Shown piece by piece: positions 1 to 8,928 of a DNA stretch of 64,000 bases (its first letter is position 1; each line of letters opens with the position of its first letter). The stretch comes from Bosea sp. BIWAKO-01 (lineage in GTDB: Bacteria; Pseudomonadota; Alphaproteobacteria; Rhizobiales; Beijerinckiaceae). A program made the position numbers and the translations under genes. Location of the stretch: the NCBI RefSeq assembly GCF_001748145.1, contig NZ_BCQA01000001.1, positions 2,568,501 to 2,632,500 on the forward strand. Direction: 5' to 3'. The notes below the pieces were generated by a model that was given only the letters and a program-made list of their open reading frames with translations, was not told the DNA's origin and did no database searches.

Positions 1-745
1 GGGAGCCCCAGTCCTTGACGCGCGCTGCCTTGACGCGGGCGTAGAGCGTGACCTTGTCGGCGTAGCGCTCATGGAACTGCTTCAGATAGCCCGACGGCAT
101 ATAGATATAGGTCGGCTGGGCGCCAGCTAGCGAGGGCAGGAAGATCGGGTTCGGCTTGGTCCAGCTGTAGCGAATCTCGGTCTCGCTCAGCACTTCGAAG
201 ACCGGCTTCTCGCCGCCCGCCAGCAGGGCCTGGGGCGGCCCGCCAGGGGAGAGCCGCCGGTTATTGGCGAAGTCTTCCCACCAATAGCGGAAATCCTCTG
301 TCGTGAAGGGGCTGCCGTCGGACCAGCGATGCCCCTTCCGCAGCCTGAGGGTGAAGATGCGTCCGTCCTTGACGTCGACAGTCTCCAGAACGTCCGGCGC
401 CAGTTCGAGATTGTCGTCATAGACGAGGAGCCGAGTATAGCCGTAGAGCGTCATCATCCGGATGTCGCGCTGGTCGCCCATCAGCATGCGCATCGTGCCG
501 CCATGCCGCCCGGGAATCCGGTCGGGGCCGGACACATCGATCACGCGAGGTTCCTCCGGAAGGCGGAGTGTGATCACCGGTAGCGCGCCTGCGGCCACCT
601 TCCCGGCCCAGTAGGGGCTGTCGATGAAGTCCATCGGGTTGGGTTCGCGGGCGAGCGCGCCGCGCGGCAGGCCCTGAGCGGCGAAGGCTCCGGCCCCGAG
701 CAGGAGGGCGGTGCGGCGTGTGGGGTGCTGCCGGCGGGATGTCAT
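1..745 (-). CDS. ABC transporter substrate-binding protein, family 5 (N-terminal part)
   Basis: N-terminal 248 residues of a periplasmic solute-binding protein of the oligopeptide/dipeptide/nickel class; the rest lies beyond the left window edge. The protein begins [19 protein letters not shown], a twin-arginine-like signal peptide with a hydrophobic stretch and a probable cleavage after ALA near residue 33. The mature part has the family-5 pattern: a GGTMRML-type segment, then a region on the order LRLRKGHRWSDGSPFTTED, which is the hallmark 'gh.WsDG.pft.eDf' block. The start overlaps the stop of the upstream double-ATPase gene (TGATG), so the two are translationally coupled parts of one importer. 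The substrate cannot be told from sequence. Family call is secure; completeness cannot be judged. Confidence 0.88.
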   Translation of the reverse strand, partial: MTSRRQHPTRRTALLLGAGAFAAQGLPRGALAREPNPMDFIDSPYWAGKVAAGALPVITLRLPEEPRVIDVSGPDRIPGRHGGTMRMLMGDQRDIRMMTLYGYTRLLVYDDNLELAPDVLETVDVKDGRIFTLRLRKGHRWSDGSPFTTEDFRYWWEDFANNRRLSPGGPPQALLAGGEKPVFEVLSETEIRYSWTKPNPIFLPSLAGAQPTYIYMPSGYLKQFHERYADKVTLYARVKAARVKDWGS

Positions 746-2625
746 CAGACCAACTCCCTGTGGTTCGCTTCCGGGCGCGCCAGGACGTAGTGGCCCTCGC
801 CCAGGGACAGCGGCTCGAGGCTGACGCCTGCCTCCGGTCTGAAGGCCGGGGCCCAATGGCTGTAATCGGAGGCGCCGCCGGGCGCGACGAGTTTGAAATC
901 GAGCTTCCGGTCGAGATCGGCGAAGGGAACCGAGCGCAGCAGGGCCTTCGTGTAGGGGTGAGCCGGCGAGGCAAAGAGGGCGTGGCGCGGCGCAAGCTCG
1001 ACGATGTGACCGTTGGCCATGACCGCGATCCGGTCCGCCATGTAGTTCACCACGGCAAGATTGTGCGAAATAAACAGGAAGGTGAGGCCGCGCTCGGCCT
1101 GCAGGTCCTTGAGCAGGTTGAGAATCTGGGCCTGAACCGAAACGTCGAGGGCAGATACCGGCTCGTCGCAAACGATCAGGTCCGGATCGAGCGCGAGCGC
1201 GCGCGCGATGCCGATGCGCTGGCGCTGGCCGCCGGAGAAAGAGTGCGGGTAGCGGCTGAGGAAGCGCGGATCGAGCCCGACACTCTCCATCAGGCTGCGC
1301 ACGCGGGCTGTCTGCTCAGCGCCGTCACCGCGCTCATGAATGACCAGCGGCTCGCGCAGGATGTTCATGACGGTCATGCGTGGCGACAGAGACGAGACCG
1401 GGTCCTGGAAGATCATCTGGACCCGCTGACGGAACCGCCGCAGCTCCTCGCCCTGCAGGGAGAGGACGTCTGTCGGGCCGAACCCGTCATTGAAGGTGAC
1501 CGCGCCGGCATCGGGCGTGACCGCGCGCATGATGATCTTGCTGACGGTGGTCTTGCCGCAGCCGCTCTCGCCGACAAGGCCAAGACATTCGCCGCGTGCG
1601 ATGTCGAATCCGACATCGTCGACCGCCAGGACGGTCGCCTGGGTGCCTTTGCCGAAGAACCCCCGCGAGCCAGTGGTGTAGGTCTTGCGCAAGTGGCGCA
1701 CGCTCAGCAAGGGCGGCGCATTGGCAGGCCGGGAGATGACCGGGGCGGCACGCGGCGTTGCCGCAGGCTGGGCACGTGCCTCGCGCAATGCGACCAGCCG
1801 CTCGCCCTCCTGCATGTCGAAATGCGGCGAGGCTTTCAGCAGTGCCTTGAGATAGGGGTGCCGCGGACGTCGGAAGATATCCTCGACAGGACCGCTTTCC
1901 ATGATCTCGCCGTGATAGATCACCACGACTTCGTCGGCCATGTTGGCAACGACACCGAGATCATGGGTGATGAGCAGGATCGCCATGCCCATCTCGGCCT
2001 GGAGATCTCGCATCAGGTCGAGGACCTGGGCCTGGATGGTGACGTCGAGAGCAGTGGTCGGCTCGTCCGCGATCAGCAGGGCGGGCTGACAGATCAGGGC
2101 CATGGCGAGCATGGCGCGCTGACGCAGGCCGCCGGAAAGTTCGAACGGGTAATAGCCGTAGGCGCGCGCTGGGTCCTTGAAGCCGACGCGCCGAAGCATC
2201 GTCTCGATCTGCCGGCGTGCCGAAGCATCATCGGTCGGGCGATGCAATTGCAGGGCTTCCTCGATCTGGTTGCCGATGGTGTGCACCGGTGAGAGCGAGG
2301 ACATCGGTTCCTGGAAGATCATGCCGATGCGGCCGCCGCGCAGCGCGCGAATCTCCTCGCCTTCAGCGGTCAGGCCCGCAATGTCGATCACGGTGTCCCG
2401 GTCGAGCGGGTCGCGAAACAGGATCTCACCGCCGGTGACGCCCCCGGCGCGGGGAAGGAGCCCCATGATCGCCTGCGAAATCACCGATTTACCGGATCCG
2501 GACTCGCCGACGAGGGCCACCGTCTTGCCTGCCGGGACACGCAGGCTGACCCCCTTCACGACATCCCGGGCGAACCCGTGCACCGTGAAGCCGATCCGCA
2601 AATCGCTGATCCGCAAGATGTCCAT
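745..2625 (-). CDS. Dual-domain ABC importer ATPase (OppD-OppF fusion type)
   Basis: A 626-residue protein carrying two complete ABC ATPase domains in tandem, as in GsiA/YejF-type ATPases of peptide or glutathione importers. Domain 1 has Walker A GESGSGKS at residues 40-47, signature LSGGLRQR and Walker B LLIADEP; domain 2 has Walker [10 protein letters not shown] near residue 350, signature FSGGQRQR and Walker B LIVCDEP. Each domain ends in the Opp-type C-terminal region with an HPYLKALL or HPYTKALL motif. It energises uptake together with the solute-binding protein that starts at its stop codon. The permease genes are not in this window and probably lie to the left. Both ATP sites look intact. 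Confidence 0.93.
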   Translation of the reverse strand: MDILRISDLRIGFTVHGFARDVVKGVSLRVPAGKTVALVGESGSGKSVISQAIMGLLPRAGGVTGGEILFRDPLDRDTVIDIAGLTAEGEEIRALRGGRIGMIFQEPMSSLSPVHTIGNQIEEALQLHRPTDDASARRQIETMLRRVGFKDPARAYGYYPFELSGGLRQRAMLAMALICQPALLIADEPTTALDVTIQAQVLDLMRDLQAEMGMAILLITHDLGVVANMADEVVVIYHGEIMESGPVEDIFRRPRHPYLKALLKASPHFDMQEGERLVALREARAQPAATPRAAPVISRPANAPPLLSVRHLRKTYTTGSRGFFGKGTQATVLAVDDVGFDIARGECLGLVGESGCGKTTVSKIIMRAVTPDAGAVTFNDGFGPTDVLSLQGEELRRFRQRVQMIFQDPVSSLSPRMTVMNILREPLVIHERGDGAEQTARVRSLMESVGLDPRFLSRYPHSFSGGQRQRIGIARALALDPDLIVCDEPVSALDVSVQAQILNLLKDLQAERGLTFLFISHNLAVVNYMADRIAVMANGHIVELAPRHALFASPAHPYTKALLRSVPFADLDRKLDFKLVAPGGASDYSHWAPAFRPEAGVSLEPLSLGEGHYVLARPEANHRELV

Positions 2626-2726
2626 GAGCTGCTAACTTCTGAACCCCGTATTCGCTCCCGGGTCACCGGGTTCTCTGGCACTAGACGTGGAAAGTTGCGT
2701 CTTGCCAATCTCTGTCTTGCGCGCGC

Positions 2727-3710
2727 TCATTCCGGCGGACACTGCCCGTTCCGGATGACATCCGCGCAACGCGGTCCGCGCCGGAAATCGTCGTAACTTA
2801 CGCTCCACGAGCCCTTGTTGGCGGCCCGGTAAGGTCCGAATTTGAAATATTGCTTCTTCCCGAGGCCGGAGCCGCGATGACCGATGGGGCCCTTGATGGT
2901 GGCGACGTGCCGGCCATTTGCTACGATCTCGATATGGCCGTTGCCCTGAGGGCCGGGACTCGAGCGAAAGACAAAGTCGATCCAACCCGCCCGAACTGGC
3001 GGCAGCCCGGCGTGGTGTGTCACCTGGATCGCGGGAGCGCAGGCATTGAAATAGGCGGGATAGTCGGCCCGCGTGCTGCCGGTCTCGAGCGCAACCAGGG
3101 CGCGGGTCTGCCGCGCGACACGACGGTTCACGGCCAGGGCCTCTCCTGGGAGGCAGCCGTCTGGGCGTTCTGCGCCGCCGATCGGAAAGACCTCGGTCAT
3201 GTCGGTCTCCACGGTGACGCCAACCCGCCCCTGAAACAGCCTGAGCGCGAGAAAGGGCGAATAATCCCCCTCGGCTCCAGGCGTGATCTGGCGCTTCCAC
3301 TGTGCCATGACATAGCGCGCATCGTCTTGCGGCACAGGGTCGTCAAGGCGCATGGCGAAGCCGTACCAGACCGTCTGATCGTAGCTTGCCAGGACCTCGG
3401 GCCTCTCCCAAACCTCGGCCCTTTCGCTGCAGTTGCGAGCGCCTTTCGCACAGAGCGGCTTGACCGACAGGGTAAGCGCGCCCCTGCCATCCAGGGCACC
3501 CTTTTGTTGAAATGTCGCGAGCCCCGCGCGCTGTTCGGCATTGTCCTTGTAGTAGAGCCCACCTTCGGGCACGAAGCGACCCGTATCGAAGCCATCCCTG
3601 AGGAGCAGCGAAGATCCACCCTGTTCCGCAGCATAGGACGGGGTCGCCAGCGCAAGCAGGACAATTCCCGCGATCGGCCCCAACGCCCGTCTGACACGTC
3701 TCAGTCGCAT
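2727..3710 (-). CDS. Secreted polysaccharide lyase-like protein (heparin lyase I family fold)
   Basis: A 327-residue protein with an N-terminal signal peptide (basic MRLRRVRR, then a hydrophobic core ending in TPSYAA). The mature part resembles the jelly-roll polysaccharide lyases grouped with heparin lyase I/glucuronan lyase: an AEVWERPEVL segment, W-Y-G-F-A-M-R, a VMAQWKRQ strand, and a C-terminal YFKFGPYRA segment. It would act outside the cytoplasm on uronic-acid-containing polysaccharide; the substrate is unknown. The start at 3710 was chosen because GGAGG lies six bases upstream; an in-frame ATG at 3728 lacks one. It stands alone between the ABC importer and the divergent ABC-like gene at 3870. 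The fold call is by pattern recognition only. Confidence 0.72.
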   Translation of the reverse strand: MRLRRVRRALGPIAGIVLLALATPSYAAEQGGSSLLLRDGFDTGRFVPEGGLYYKDNAEQRAGLATFQQKGALDGRGALTLSVKPLCAKGARNCSERAEVWERPEVLASYDQTVWYGFAMRLDDPVPQDDARYVMAQWKRQITPGAEGDYSPFLALRLFQGRVGVTVETDMTEVFPIGGAERPDGCLPGEALAVNRRVARQTRALVALETGSTRADYPAYFNACAPAIQVTHHAGLPPVRAGWIDFVFRSSPGPQGNGHIEIVANGRHVATIKGPIGHRGSGLGKKQYFKFGPYRAANKGSWSVSYDDFRRGPRCADVIRNGQCPPE

Positions 3711-3869
3711 CTCCGTCCCTCCGCGCATTGTGATCGAAACATGTGGCTGGAGGCCAAGCAAGCCGTGGGCACGCCGCATCGCGACATTGCGCAAGTGCCG
3801 TGACTGACACACATATGACGCGAAACACAATGAGCGGCGCACCATCCGGTTCGCCAGACAGGACGTCCC

Positions 3870-6608
3870 TTGGAGACGAACCTCTTTCGTTACATCTGGC
3901 AGAAGAGCCGTGGCGAACAGATCGTCGTCCTGCTGATCATCCTTGCCTCGATTCCATTCAACTGGGTTTCGTTCGTGGTGCCGAAGCGCATCGTCAATGA
4001 TGCGATCCAGGGCGGAGCCTTCAAGGACGGCAATACCAGCACCACGCTGATGGACATCACGCTGCATTGGCCGGACATGCTCGGCGGTGGCAGCGTCCAC
4101 CTTTTCGACGGCTTCCAGGTTGGCCAACTCGGGCTGCTCTTCGGCCTGAGCTTCTATTTCCTTATACTGGTGCTGATCAACGGCATCTTCAAATACGTGA
4201 TCAACGTGCGCAAAGGCATCCTCGGCGAGCGGATGCTGAGGCGCATGCGCTATGACCTGTTCAGCCAGCTCATGCGCTTCCAGCCGGAGGACATCAGGTC
4301 CGTCAAGCCGGCCGAAGTGGCGAGCATGATCAAGGATGAAGTCGAGCCGATCGGCGGCTTCGTCGGTGATGCCTTCATCCAGCCGGTGTTCCTGCTCAGC
4401 CAGGCGTTGACGGCCCTGGTTTTCATCATGGCTCAAAGCGTCTGGCTGGGCTCGATCGCACTGGTGATCGTGATCGCCCAGGCGATCATCATTCCGATCC
4501 TGCGCCGGGAGCAGTTGCGGCTGGGCCGCGAACGGCAGATCGCATCGCGCCTGCTTGCCGGACGGATCGGCGAGATCGTCGATGCCGGCCCGACCATCCA
4601 GGGGCATGGTGTCACGAATTACATGCAGTCGGATATCGCCGGGCGTCTCGGTAACCTCTTCGACATCCGGTACGCGCTCTACAAGCGCAAATTCGCGGTC
4701 AAGTTCCTCAACAATCTGCTGGCGCAGATCACGCCATTCTTCTTCTACGCAGTCGGGGGCTATTTTGCCCTGCAGGGTAGGCTCGATATCGGCCAGCTTG
4801 TCGCCGTCATCGCGGCCTATCGCGATCTGCCGCCACCGATCAAGGAACTGATCGACTGGGATCAGCAGCGCAACGACGTCACCATCAAGTACGAACAGGT
4901 CGTCGGCCAGTTCAATCCTGACGAGACAATGGTGCTCGACGAGGAGGAGGATTGTTCGAACCTGCCCGACAAGGGTGAGATCAGGCTCGACAGCGTGCAG
5001 ATGCTCGACAATCGAGGCCAGCCGCTGCTCTCGCCGCTATCCTTTCAGGTGCCCCGTCCCAGCGTCGTTGCCGTCCTTGGGCCGCCCGGAGGGGCACGCG
5101 ACGTCTTTGGTCGCATCCTCGGTCGCCAGATCATGTCCTATTCGGGACGGGTTCTGATCGACAGGACCAGCCTCGCACGATTTTCTGTCGAAAAGGCAAG
5201 CCATCTGATCGGTTATGCCGGCCAGGAGGTCGAGATCATCAACGGCACGCTGCGCGACAATATCCTGCTCCCCCTCAGGCGCCGGCGGCCTAGCCTGAAA
5301 CCAAAGGAGCCGGTCACGCCCGAAGAGCACAGGCGGCTGATCGAAGCGGTTCGCTCCGGCAATACGCCCTTCTCCTTTGCTGCCGACTGGACCGACTATG
5401 AAGGGTTGGGCCTCGCCGGCGCCGCCGAGCTCGAAGCGCATATCCAGCGGATTCTGGAAGTCCTTGGCTGTGACGAGGACGTCTACGAACTCGGACTGGA
5501 CGGCAAGGTGGTCCTGCCTCTCGATCAGTCGATCATCGACAGGATCACCGAGGCCCGCAGGGTCGTGGCGGCGGAGCTGTCCAAGAGCAAGCTTGCCGGA
5601 CTTGTCGAGACATTCGATCCCAAACGCTACAATGCCAACGCGACCATTGCGGAGAACCTGATCTTTGGGGCGCGCAAGGGGGGGCGTTTCGCCAATGATA
5701 CCCTGCTGGCAGAGCCCTATGCGCGCGCGCTGATGCAGGCCGAAGCGCTGATCGAGCCGCTCGTCGAAGTGGGTGCGCGCATCGTCTCGACCGTGGTCGA
5801 GATCTTCGAGGGGCTGCCGGCCGGCCATGCCTTGTTCGAACGCTATTCCTTTGGCACGAACTTCGATTTCGAGATGCTGAAGGGCTTGGCCTCCGTTCTG
5901 GCCAAGCACGATATGCGCAGCCCGCTCGACCCGGAAACGGAGCGGAATTTGATGGCGCTCGCGCTCGGCTATGTCGAGCCAAAACACCGCCTCAACTTGC
6001 TCGATGATGCCTTGCGGCGGCGTATTCTGCGCGCGCGGGCAAGCTTCAAGGCCCATTTGCCGGCGGATGCTGCCAGTTCGGTCGATTTCTATGACCCGGA
6101 GCGCGTCATGGATGGTGCCAGCATCCGCGACAATCTCCTGTTTGGACGCATCGGGTTCGGCATCAGCGACGCCGGCCGCAAGGTTGCCGATATCATGCGC
6201 ACGGCGCTGTCTCGCGCAGGTCTCGACGGCTCGCTCTATCGCGTCGGACTGAACACGGACTGCGGGCTGCGTGGCCGCTATTTGCCGGCCCGAATCCGGC
6301 TCGCGATTCCGCTCGCCCAAGCCTTGATCAAGGCGCCGCAGATCGCGATCCTCGATCCGAGCGCGCTGCTTGCCACGTCGAACAAGGGCGGCGAAATCAT
6401 CGGCCGCTTGCGCAAGCATTGTGCCGGCATGACACTGTTTCTACTTCTTGGTGATGCTAGTCTCGCCAGAGACATTTCGCCGAGGCTCGTGTTCAACGGA
6501 TCCTTCGGCGTGATTGAAGACGGCGACAGTGAAGGCGAGGACGAAACGGGACATCGAACCGCTTCGCCTCCGTTGCGGGTCGCCGAGGGGGTAGAGGTGC
6601 GACAATGA
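3870..6608 (+). CDS. ABC-exporter-like membrane protein with degenerate, expanded nucleotide-binding domain
   Basis: A 912-residue protein starting at TTG 3870 (AGGACG upstream). Residues 1 to about 330 resemble an ABC exporter transmembrane domain with several hydrophobic segments and a coupling-helix-like region near GILGERMLRRMRYDL. The following ATPase-like domain looks inactive: the Walker A position reads G404-P-P-G-G-A-R-D411 with no lysine; the Walker B equivalent reads I-A-I-L-D829-P-S with no glutamate; the LSGGQ signature is replaced by a GLRGRYLPARIRL-like stretch. Between a Q-loop-like AGQEVEI and that stretch lie about 370 residues, against roughly 100 in a normal domain, containing three related motifs: TLRDNIL (460-466), TIAENLIFG (592-600) and SIRDNLLFG (751-759). 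The C-terminus is acidic. It overlaps the next gene by ATGA. It may scaffold or regulate rather than transport; true function unknown. Confidence 0.85.
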   Translation: METNLFRYIWQKSRGEQIVVLLIILASIPFNWVSFVVPKRIVNDAIQGGAFKDGNTSTTLMDITLHWPDMLGGGSVHLFDGFQVGQLGLLFGLSFYFLILVLINGIFKYVINVRKGILGERMLRRMRYDLFSQLMRFQPEDIRSVKPAEVASMIKDEVEPIGGFVGDAFIQPVFLLSQALTALVFIMAQSVWLGSIALVIVIAQAIIIPILRREQLRLGRERQIASRLLAGRIGEIVDAGPTIQGHGVTNYMQSDIAGRLGNLFDIRYALYKRKFAVKFLNNLLAQITPFFFYAVGGYFALQGRLDIGQLVAVIAAYRDLPPPIKELIDWDQQRNDVTIKYEQVVGQFNPDETMVLDEEEDCSNLPDKGEIRLDSVQMLDNRGQPLLSPLSFQVPRPSVVAVLGPPGGARDVFGRILGRQIMSYSGRVLIDRTSLARFSVEKASHLIGYAGQEVEIINGTLRDNILLPLRRRRPSLKPKEPVTPEEHRRLIEAVRSGNTPFSFAADWTDYEGLGLAGAAELEAHIQRILEVLGCDEDVYELGLDGKVVLPLDQSIIDRITEARRVVAAELSKSKLAGLVETFDPKRYNANATIAENLIFGARKGGRFANDTLLAEPYARALMQAEALIEPLVEVGARIVSTVVEIFEGLPAGHALFERYSFGTNFDFEMLKGLASVLAKHDMRSPLDPETERNLMALALGYVEPKHRLNLLDDALRRRILRARASFKAHLPADAASSVDFYDPERVMDGASIRDNLLFGRIGFGISDAGRKVADIMRTALSRAGLDGSLYRVGLNTDCGLRGRYLPARIRLAIPLAQALIKAPQIAILDPSALLATSNKGGEIIGRLRKHCAGMTLFLLLGDASLARDISPRLVFNGSFGVIEDGDSEGEDETGHRTASPPLRVAEGVEVRQ

Positions 6609-7054
6609 CGCTCGAGAGCGATATCGCCTGCCTGCGGAGCATCCCGCTCTTTCGCAGCCTGCCGGCGCCGCGGCTCAAGCTTGTGGCCTTGATGGGTGAA
6701 CGCCTGCATTTCGAGGCCGGCACCGTCATCATCCGGGAAGGAGAGAGGCCGCAAGGCGTCTATTTCATCCTGGAGGGGGAGGTGGAGCTCCTGCATACTG
6801 AGGACGAACGCCCCGCCAAGCGCTTTCAGTTCGAGACTGGAAGCATCTTCGGCGACGTGCCGATGCTGAGCGACCAGGCCTATCTCGGTGAGGCTGTGGC
6901 CAAGACCGAGGTTTGCGCGCTGCGTCTGCCGAAGGATCTGTTCTTCGAGCTGCTCGGCACCGTTCCCGATTTCAGCGTCGCGTTGTCGCGTGATCTGGCC
7001 TCGCGCCTGTACCGGCTGGCCAATTACGTCCTGCATAGCGAGAAGGTCCATTGA
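6605..7054 (+). CDS. Cyclic nucleotide-binding-fold protein, single domain
   Basis: A 149-residue protein consisting of one cNMP-binding (CAP-like beta-roll) domain with no helix-turn-helix. The beta-roll is recognisable from REGERPQGVYFILEGEVELL and the FETGSIFGDVPML turn, followed by two C-terminal helices. The phosphate-binding cassette is atypical: after FGD there is no obvious P-R-x-A/S motif, so the arginine that normally holds the cyclic phosphate is not apparent. It may bind a different ligand, bind weakly, or act as a structural partner. Its ATG overlaps the stop of the ABC-like gene (ATGA), and a cyclase gene follows after 16 bases, so the three are likely one operon. Domain call is firm; ligand unknown. 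Confidence 0.85.
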   Translation: MTLESDIACLRSIPLFRSLPAPRLKLVALMGERLHFEAGTVIIREGERPQGVYFILEGEVELLHTEDERPAKRFQFETGSIFGDVPMLSDQAYLGEAVAKTEVCALRLPKDLFFELLGTVPDFSVALSRDLASRLYRLANYVLHSEKVH

Positions 7055-7070
7055 GGACACGGGAAAGCTC

Positions 7071-7322
7071 ATGAGCCTGCCGCAGATCGGCACGAAGCGT
7101 TCGCCTGGATTCGATGCCGGCATGAGCCAGGTTTCATCCTGGAGCCGGGATATCCGACTGGTGTCAGGGTTCATCCTGCTCGCCTTCGCAACGACCCATT
7201 TCCTCAATCACGCCGTGGGTATTGCCGGTGTTGCGGCGATGGAGCAGGTGCAGGAATGGCGTTATGCGGTCTGGCATTCCTGGCCGGGAACCGTTGTCCT
7301 CTATGGCGCCCTGATTGTTCAC
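7071..7322 (+). pseudogene. Displaced 5' part of the Fe-S adenylate cyclase gene (frameshifted)
   Basis: From ATG 7071 (GGGAAAG upstream) the frame encodes 84 residues that read naturally into the cyclase: a hydrophobic helix SGFILLAFATTHFLNH with histidines H43 and H47, then a second helix TVVLYGALIVH. At the CCCC run 7322-7325 the frame is lost: continuing in it gives unrelated sequence to 7823, while skipping one C gives ...LIVH-PVFALVRVAQRRTF, a smooth membrane-protein continuation in the frame of the downstream gene. Removing one C would give a single 617-residue protein. This may be a real disruption, a homopolymer sequencing error or, less likely, programmed frameshifting. Confidence 0.7.
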
Positions 7323-8925
7323 CCCGGTCTTTGCGCTGGTGCGGGTCGCGCAGCGGCGGACTTTCCGCATGCCGGTGCGCGAAATCCTGCAGATTGCGCT
7401 GGGCCTCGCCATCCCCCTGCTGCTCGTCGACCATATCGTCAGCACCCGGATCATCGGGCATTATTTCCATATCGACGAGAGCTATCACGCGGTGCTGCGG
7501 CGGCTTTGGCCGGCGCACGCCTTGGCGCAGTCGCTGCTCCTGCTCCTGGTCTGGACGCATGGCATGATCGGCCTGCACTTCATCCTGCGCAGCCGGGACA
7601 GTTATGCGCGGTGGCGCGATCCCTTTCTTCTGGTTGCGGTCCTGATTCCGGTTCTTGCCCTGATCGGATTCTCGGTCGCTGCGCGCGAGGCCGTGCAAAT
7701 GGCCCTGCCGCCGGAGGCTCGCAGCGAAGCCCGTTCGGCCATGTCCAACTGGCACGAAATGTGGGTGAAGAGCGGTTTTTTCGGGCTTGTCGGCGCCTTC
7801 GCGGTCTTCGTTGCGTTCCGTGAGTTCCGAGTGCGGACGACCCGTGCGATCACGGTGCGCTTCGTCGGCCATGGCGTGCGCAAGGTCGTGCCCGGACCGA
7901 CCGTGCTGGAGCTGTTCCGGCGCTTCAATATTCCGCATGCGGCGCTTTGCGGTGGACGGGCGCGCTGCGCCACCTGCCGCGTGCTGGTCCTCGATGGTGC
8001 GGCTGATCTTCCGGCGCCGGGGCCGAACGAGGCAAAGCTGCTCCGGCGGATATCGGCGCCGCCGCGTGTCCGCCTCGCCTGCCAGATCCGACCGCGCGAC
8101 GACCTACAGGTGCAGTTGCTGCTTGCATCCAAACTGGGGTCGGCTATTCGAGCCGTCGAGCTGGATGGTTCCATTGCCCGTCGCGGCCTGACCGTGATGG
8201 TGGCCGATTTGCGCGCCTTCTCTGCGCTGTCGGAGCGGCAATTGCCGCATGAGCTGATCGGATTGCTCAATCGCTTCTTCGACGAGATGGCCCAGGCGAT
8301 CATCGCTCATGGCGGGCGCATCGACGCTCTCTATGGCGATGGCTTCATGGCGGTGTTCGGCCTGGAAGCCAGCCCGGCCAAGGCGGCGCTCGCTTCGATC
8401 GCCGCTGCTGGCGACATCGTGCGGGCGGTCGATGCCCTGAATCGTGAGTTCAGCGCGGCGCTGCCGCTGCCGCTGCGGATCGGCATCGGCATCCATACCG
8501 GCCAGGCGGTCGTCGGCGCGGTCGAGAATGACAGCCTCGGCCGACATGAGATCACGGTCGGCGAGACGGTGGCGATCGCGAGCCAGTTCGAGGCAGCGAC
8601 ACGGCGTGTTCTCGCCGATATCGTCGTTTCGGAGACGACTGTTGCGTTGACCGGTCGGAGCTTTGCCGAAGCCGTTCCGCTGAAGGTGATGATCAAGGGC
8701 CGGGATGCGCCGATGGCGGCCTATGGTTTCGCCAGGACGCCACGCATCGATGTTGCGGATGAGACTGACGCGGTGGATATCGGCGCAGTGGCCGCGCAAG
8801 GCGTCACGCAGGATGCTGGCAACGGGGAGGAGCGGGCTCCCACGGAGACGTCTGCCCCCGTGAAACCGGCTGGACGGCGCCGCAAGACGCAGGCTGACCA
8901 GAAGCCCGAAAATCAGGACGTCTGA
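7315..8925 (+). CDS. Membrane [2Fe-2S] class III adenylate/guanylate cyclase (main frame)
   Basis: The main open frame (536 codons from TTG 7315; the natural N-terminus is probably at 7071, one frame away). Domains in order: hydrophobic helices to about residue 165 with several histidines (VDH, YFH, THGMIGLH) that could ligate heme b; a plant-type [2Fe-2S] domain with Cys212-x5-Cys218-x2-Cys221 and Cys256; then a class III cyclase domain with metal-binding Asp298 (VADLR) and Asp342 (YGDGF), 44 residues apart as expected. The C-terminal 70 residues are low-complexity and end in a basic tail. Family knowledge: redox-responsive cyclases with a diheme-type membrane anchor exist in rhizobia (CyaC of Sinorhizobium meliloti). 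With the two genes upstream it suggests redox-controlled cyclic-nucleotide signalling at the membrane. Confidence 0.85.
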   Translation: MFTPVFALVRVAQRRTFRMPVREILQIALGLAIPLLLVDHIVSTRIIGHYFHIDESYHAVLRRLWPAHALAQSLLLLLVWTHGMIGLHFILRSRDSYARWRDPFLLVAVLIPVLALIGFSVAAREAVQMALPPEARSEARSAMSNWHEMWVKSGFFGLVGAFAVFVAFREFRVRTTRAITVRFVGHGVRKVVPGPTVLELFRRFNIPHAALCGGRARCATCRVLVLDGAADLPAPGPNEAKLLRRISAPPRVRLACQIRPRDDLQVQLLLASKLGSAIRAVELDGSIARRGLTVMVADLRAFSALSERQLPHELIGLLNRFFDEMAQAIIAHGGRIDALYGDGFMAVFGLEASPAKAALASIAAAGDIVRAVDALNREFSAALPLPLRIGIGIHTGQAVVGAVENDSLGRHEITVGETVAIASQFEAATRRVLADIVVSETTVALTGRSFAEAVPLKVMIKGRDAPMAAYGFARTPRIDVADETDAVDIGAVAAQGVTQDAGNGEERAPTETSAPVKPAGRRRKTQADQKPENQDV

Positions 8926-8928
8926 AGC

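Noticed and set aside
718..2292. 524-codon open frame on the plus strand opposite the ABC ATPase gene
   Set aside because: Antisense shadow: the minus-strand product has two complete ABC domains; the plus frame has no recognisable motif and a composition typical of reversed GC-rich coding sequence.
5037..6419. 460-codon minus-strand frame opposite the ABC-like gene, considered as an alternative explanation for its odd domain
   Set aside because: The plus-strand product keeps recognisable exporter helices and repeated motifs through this region, so it is the coding strand.
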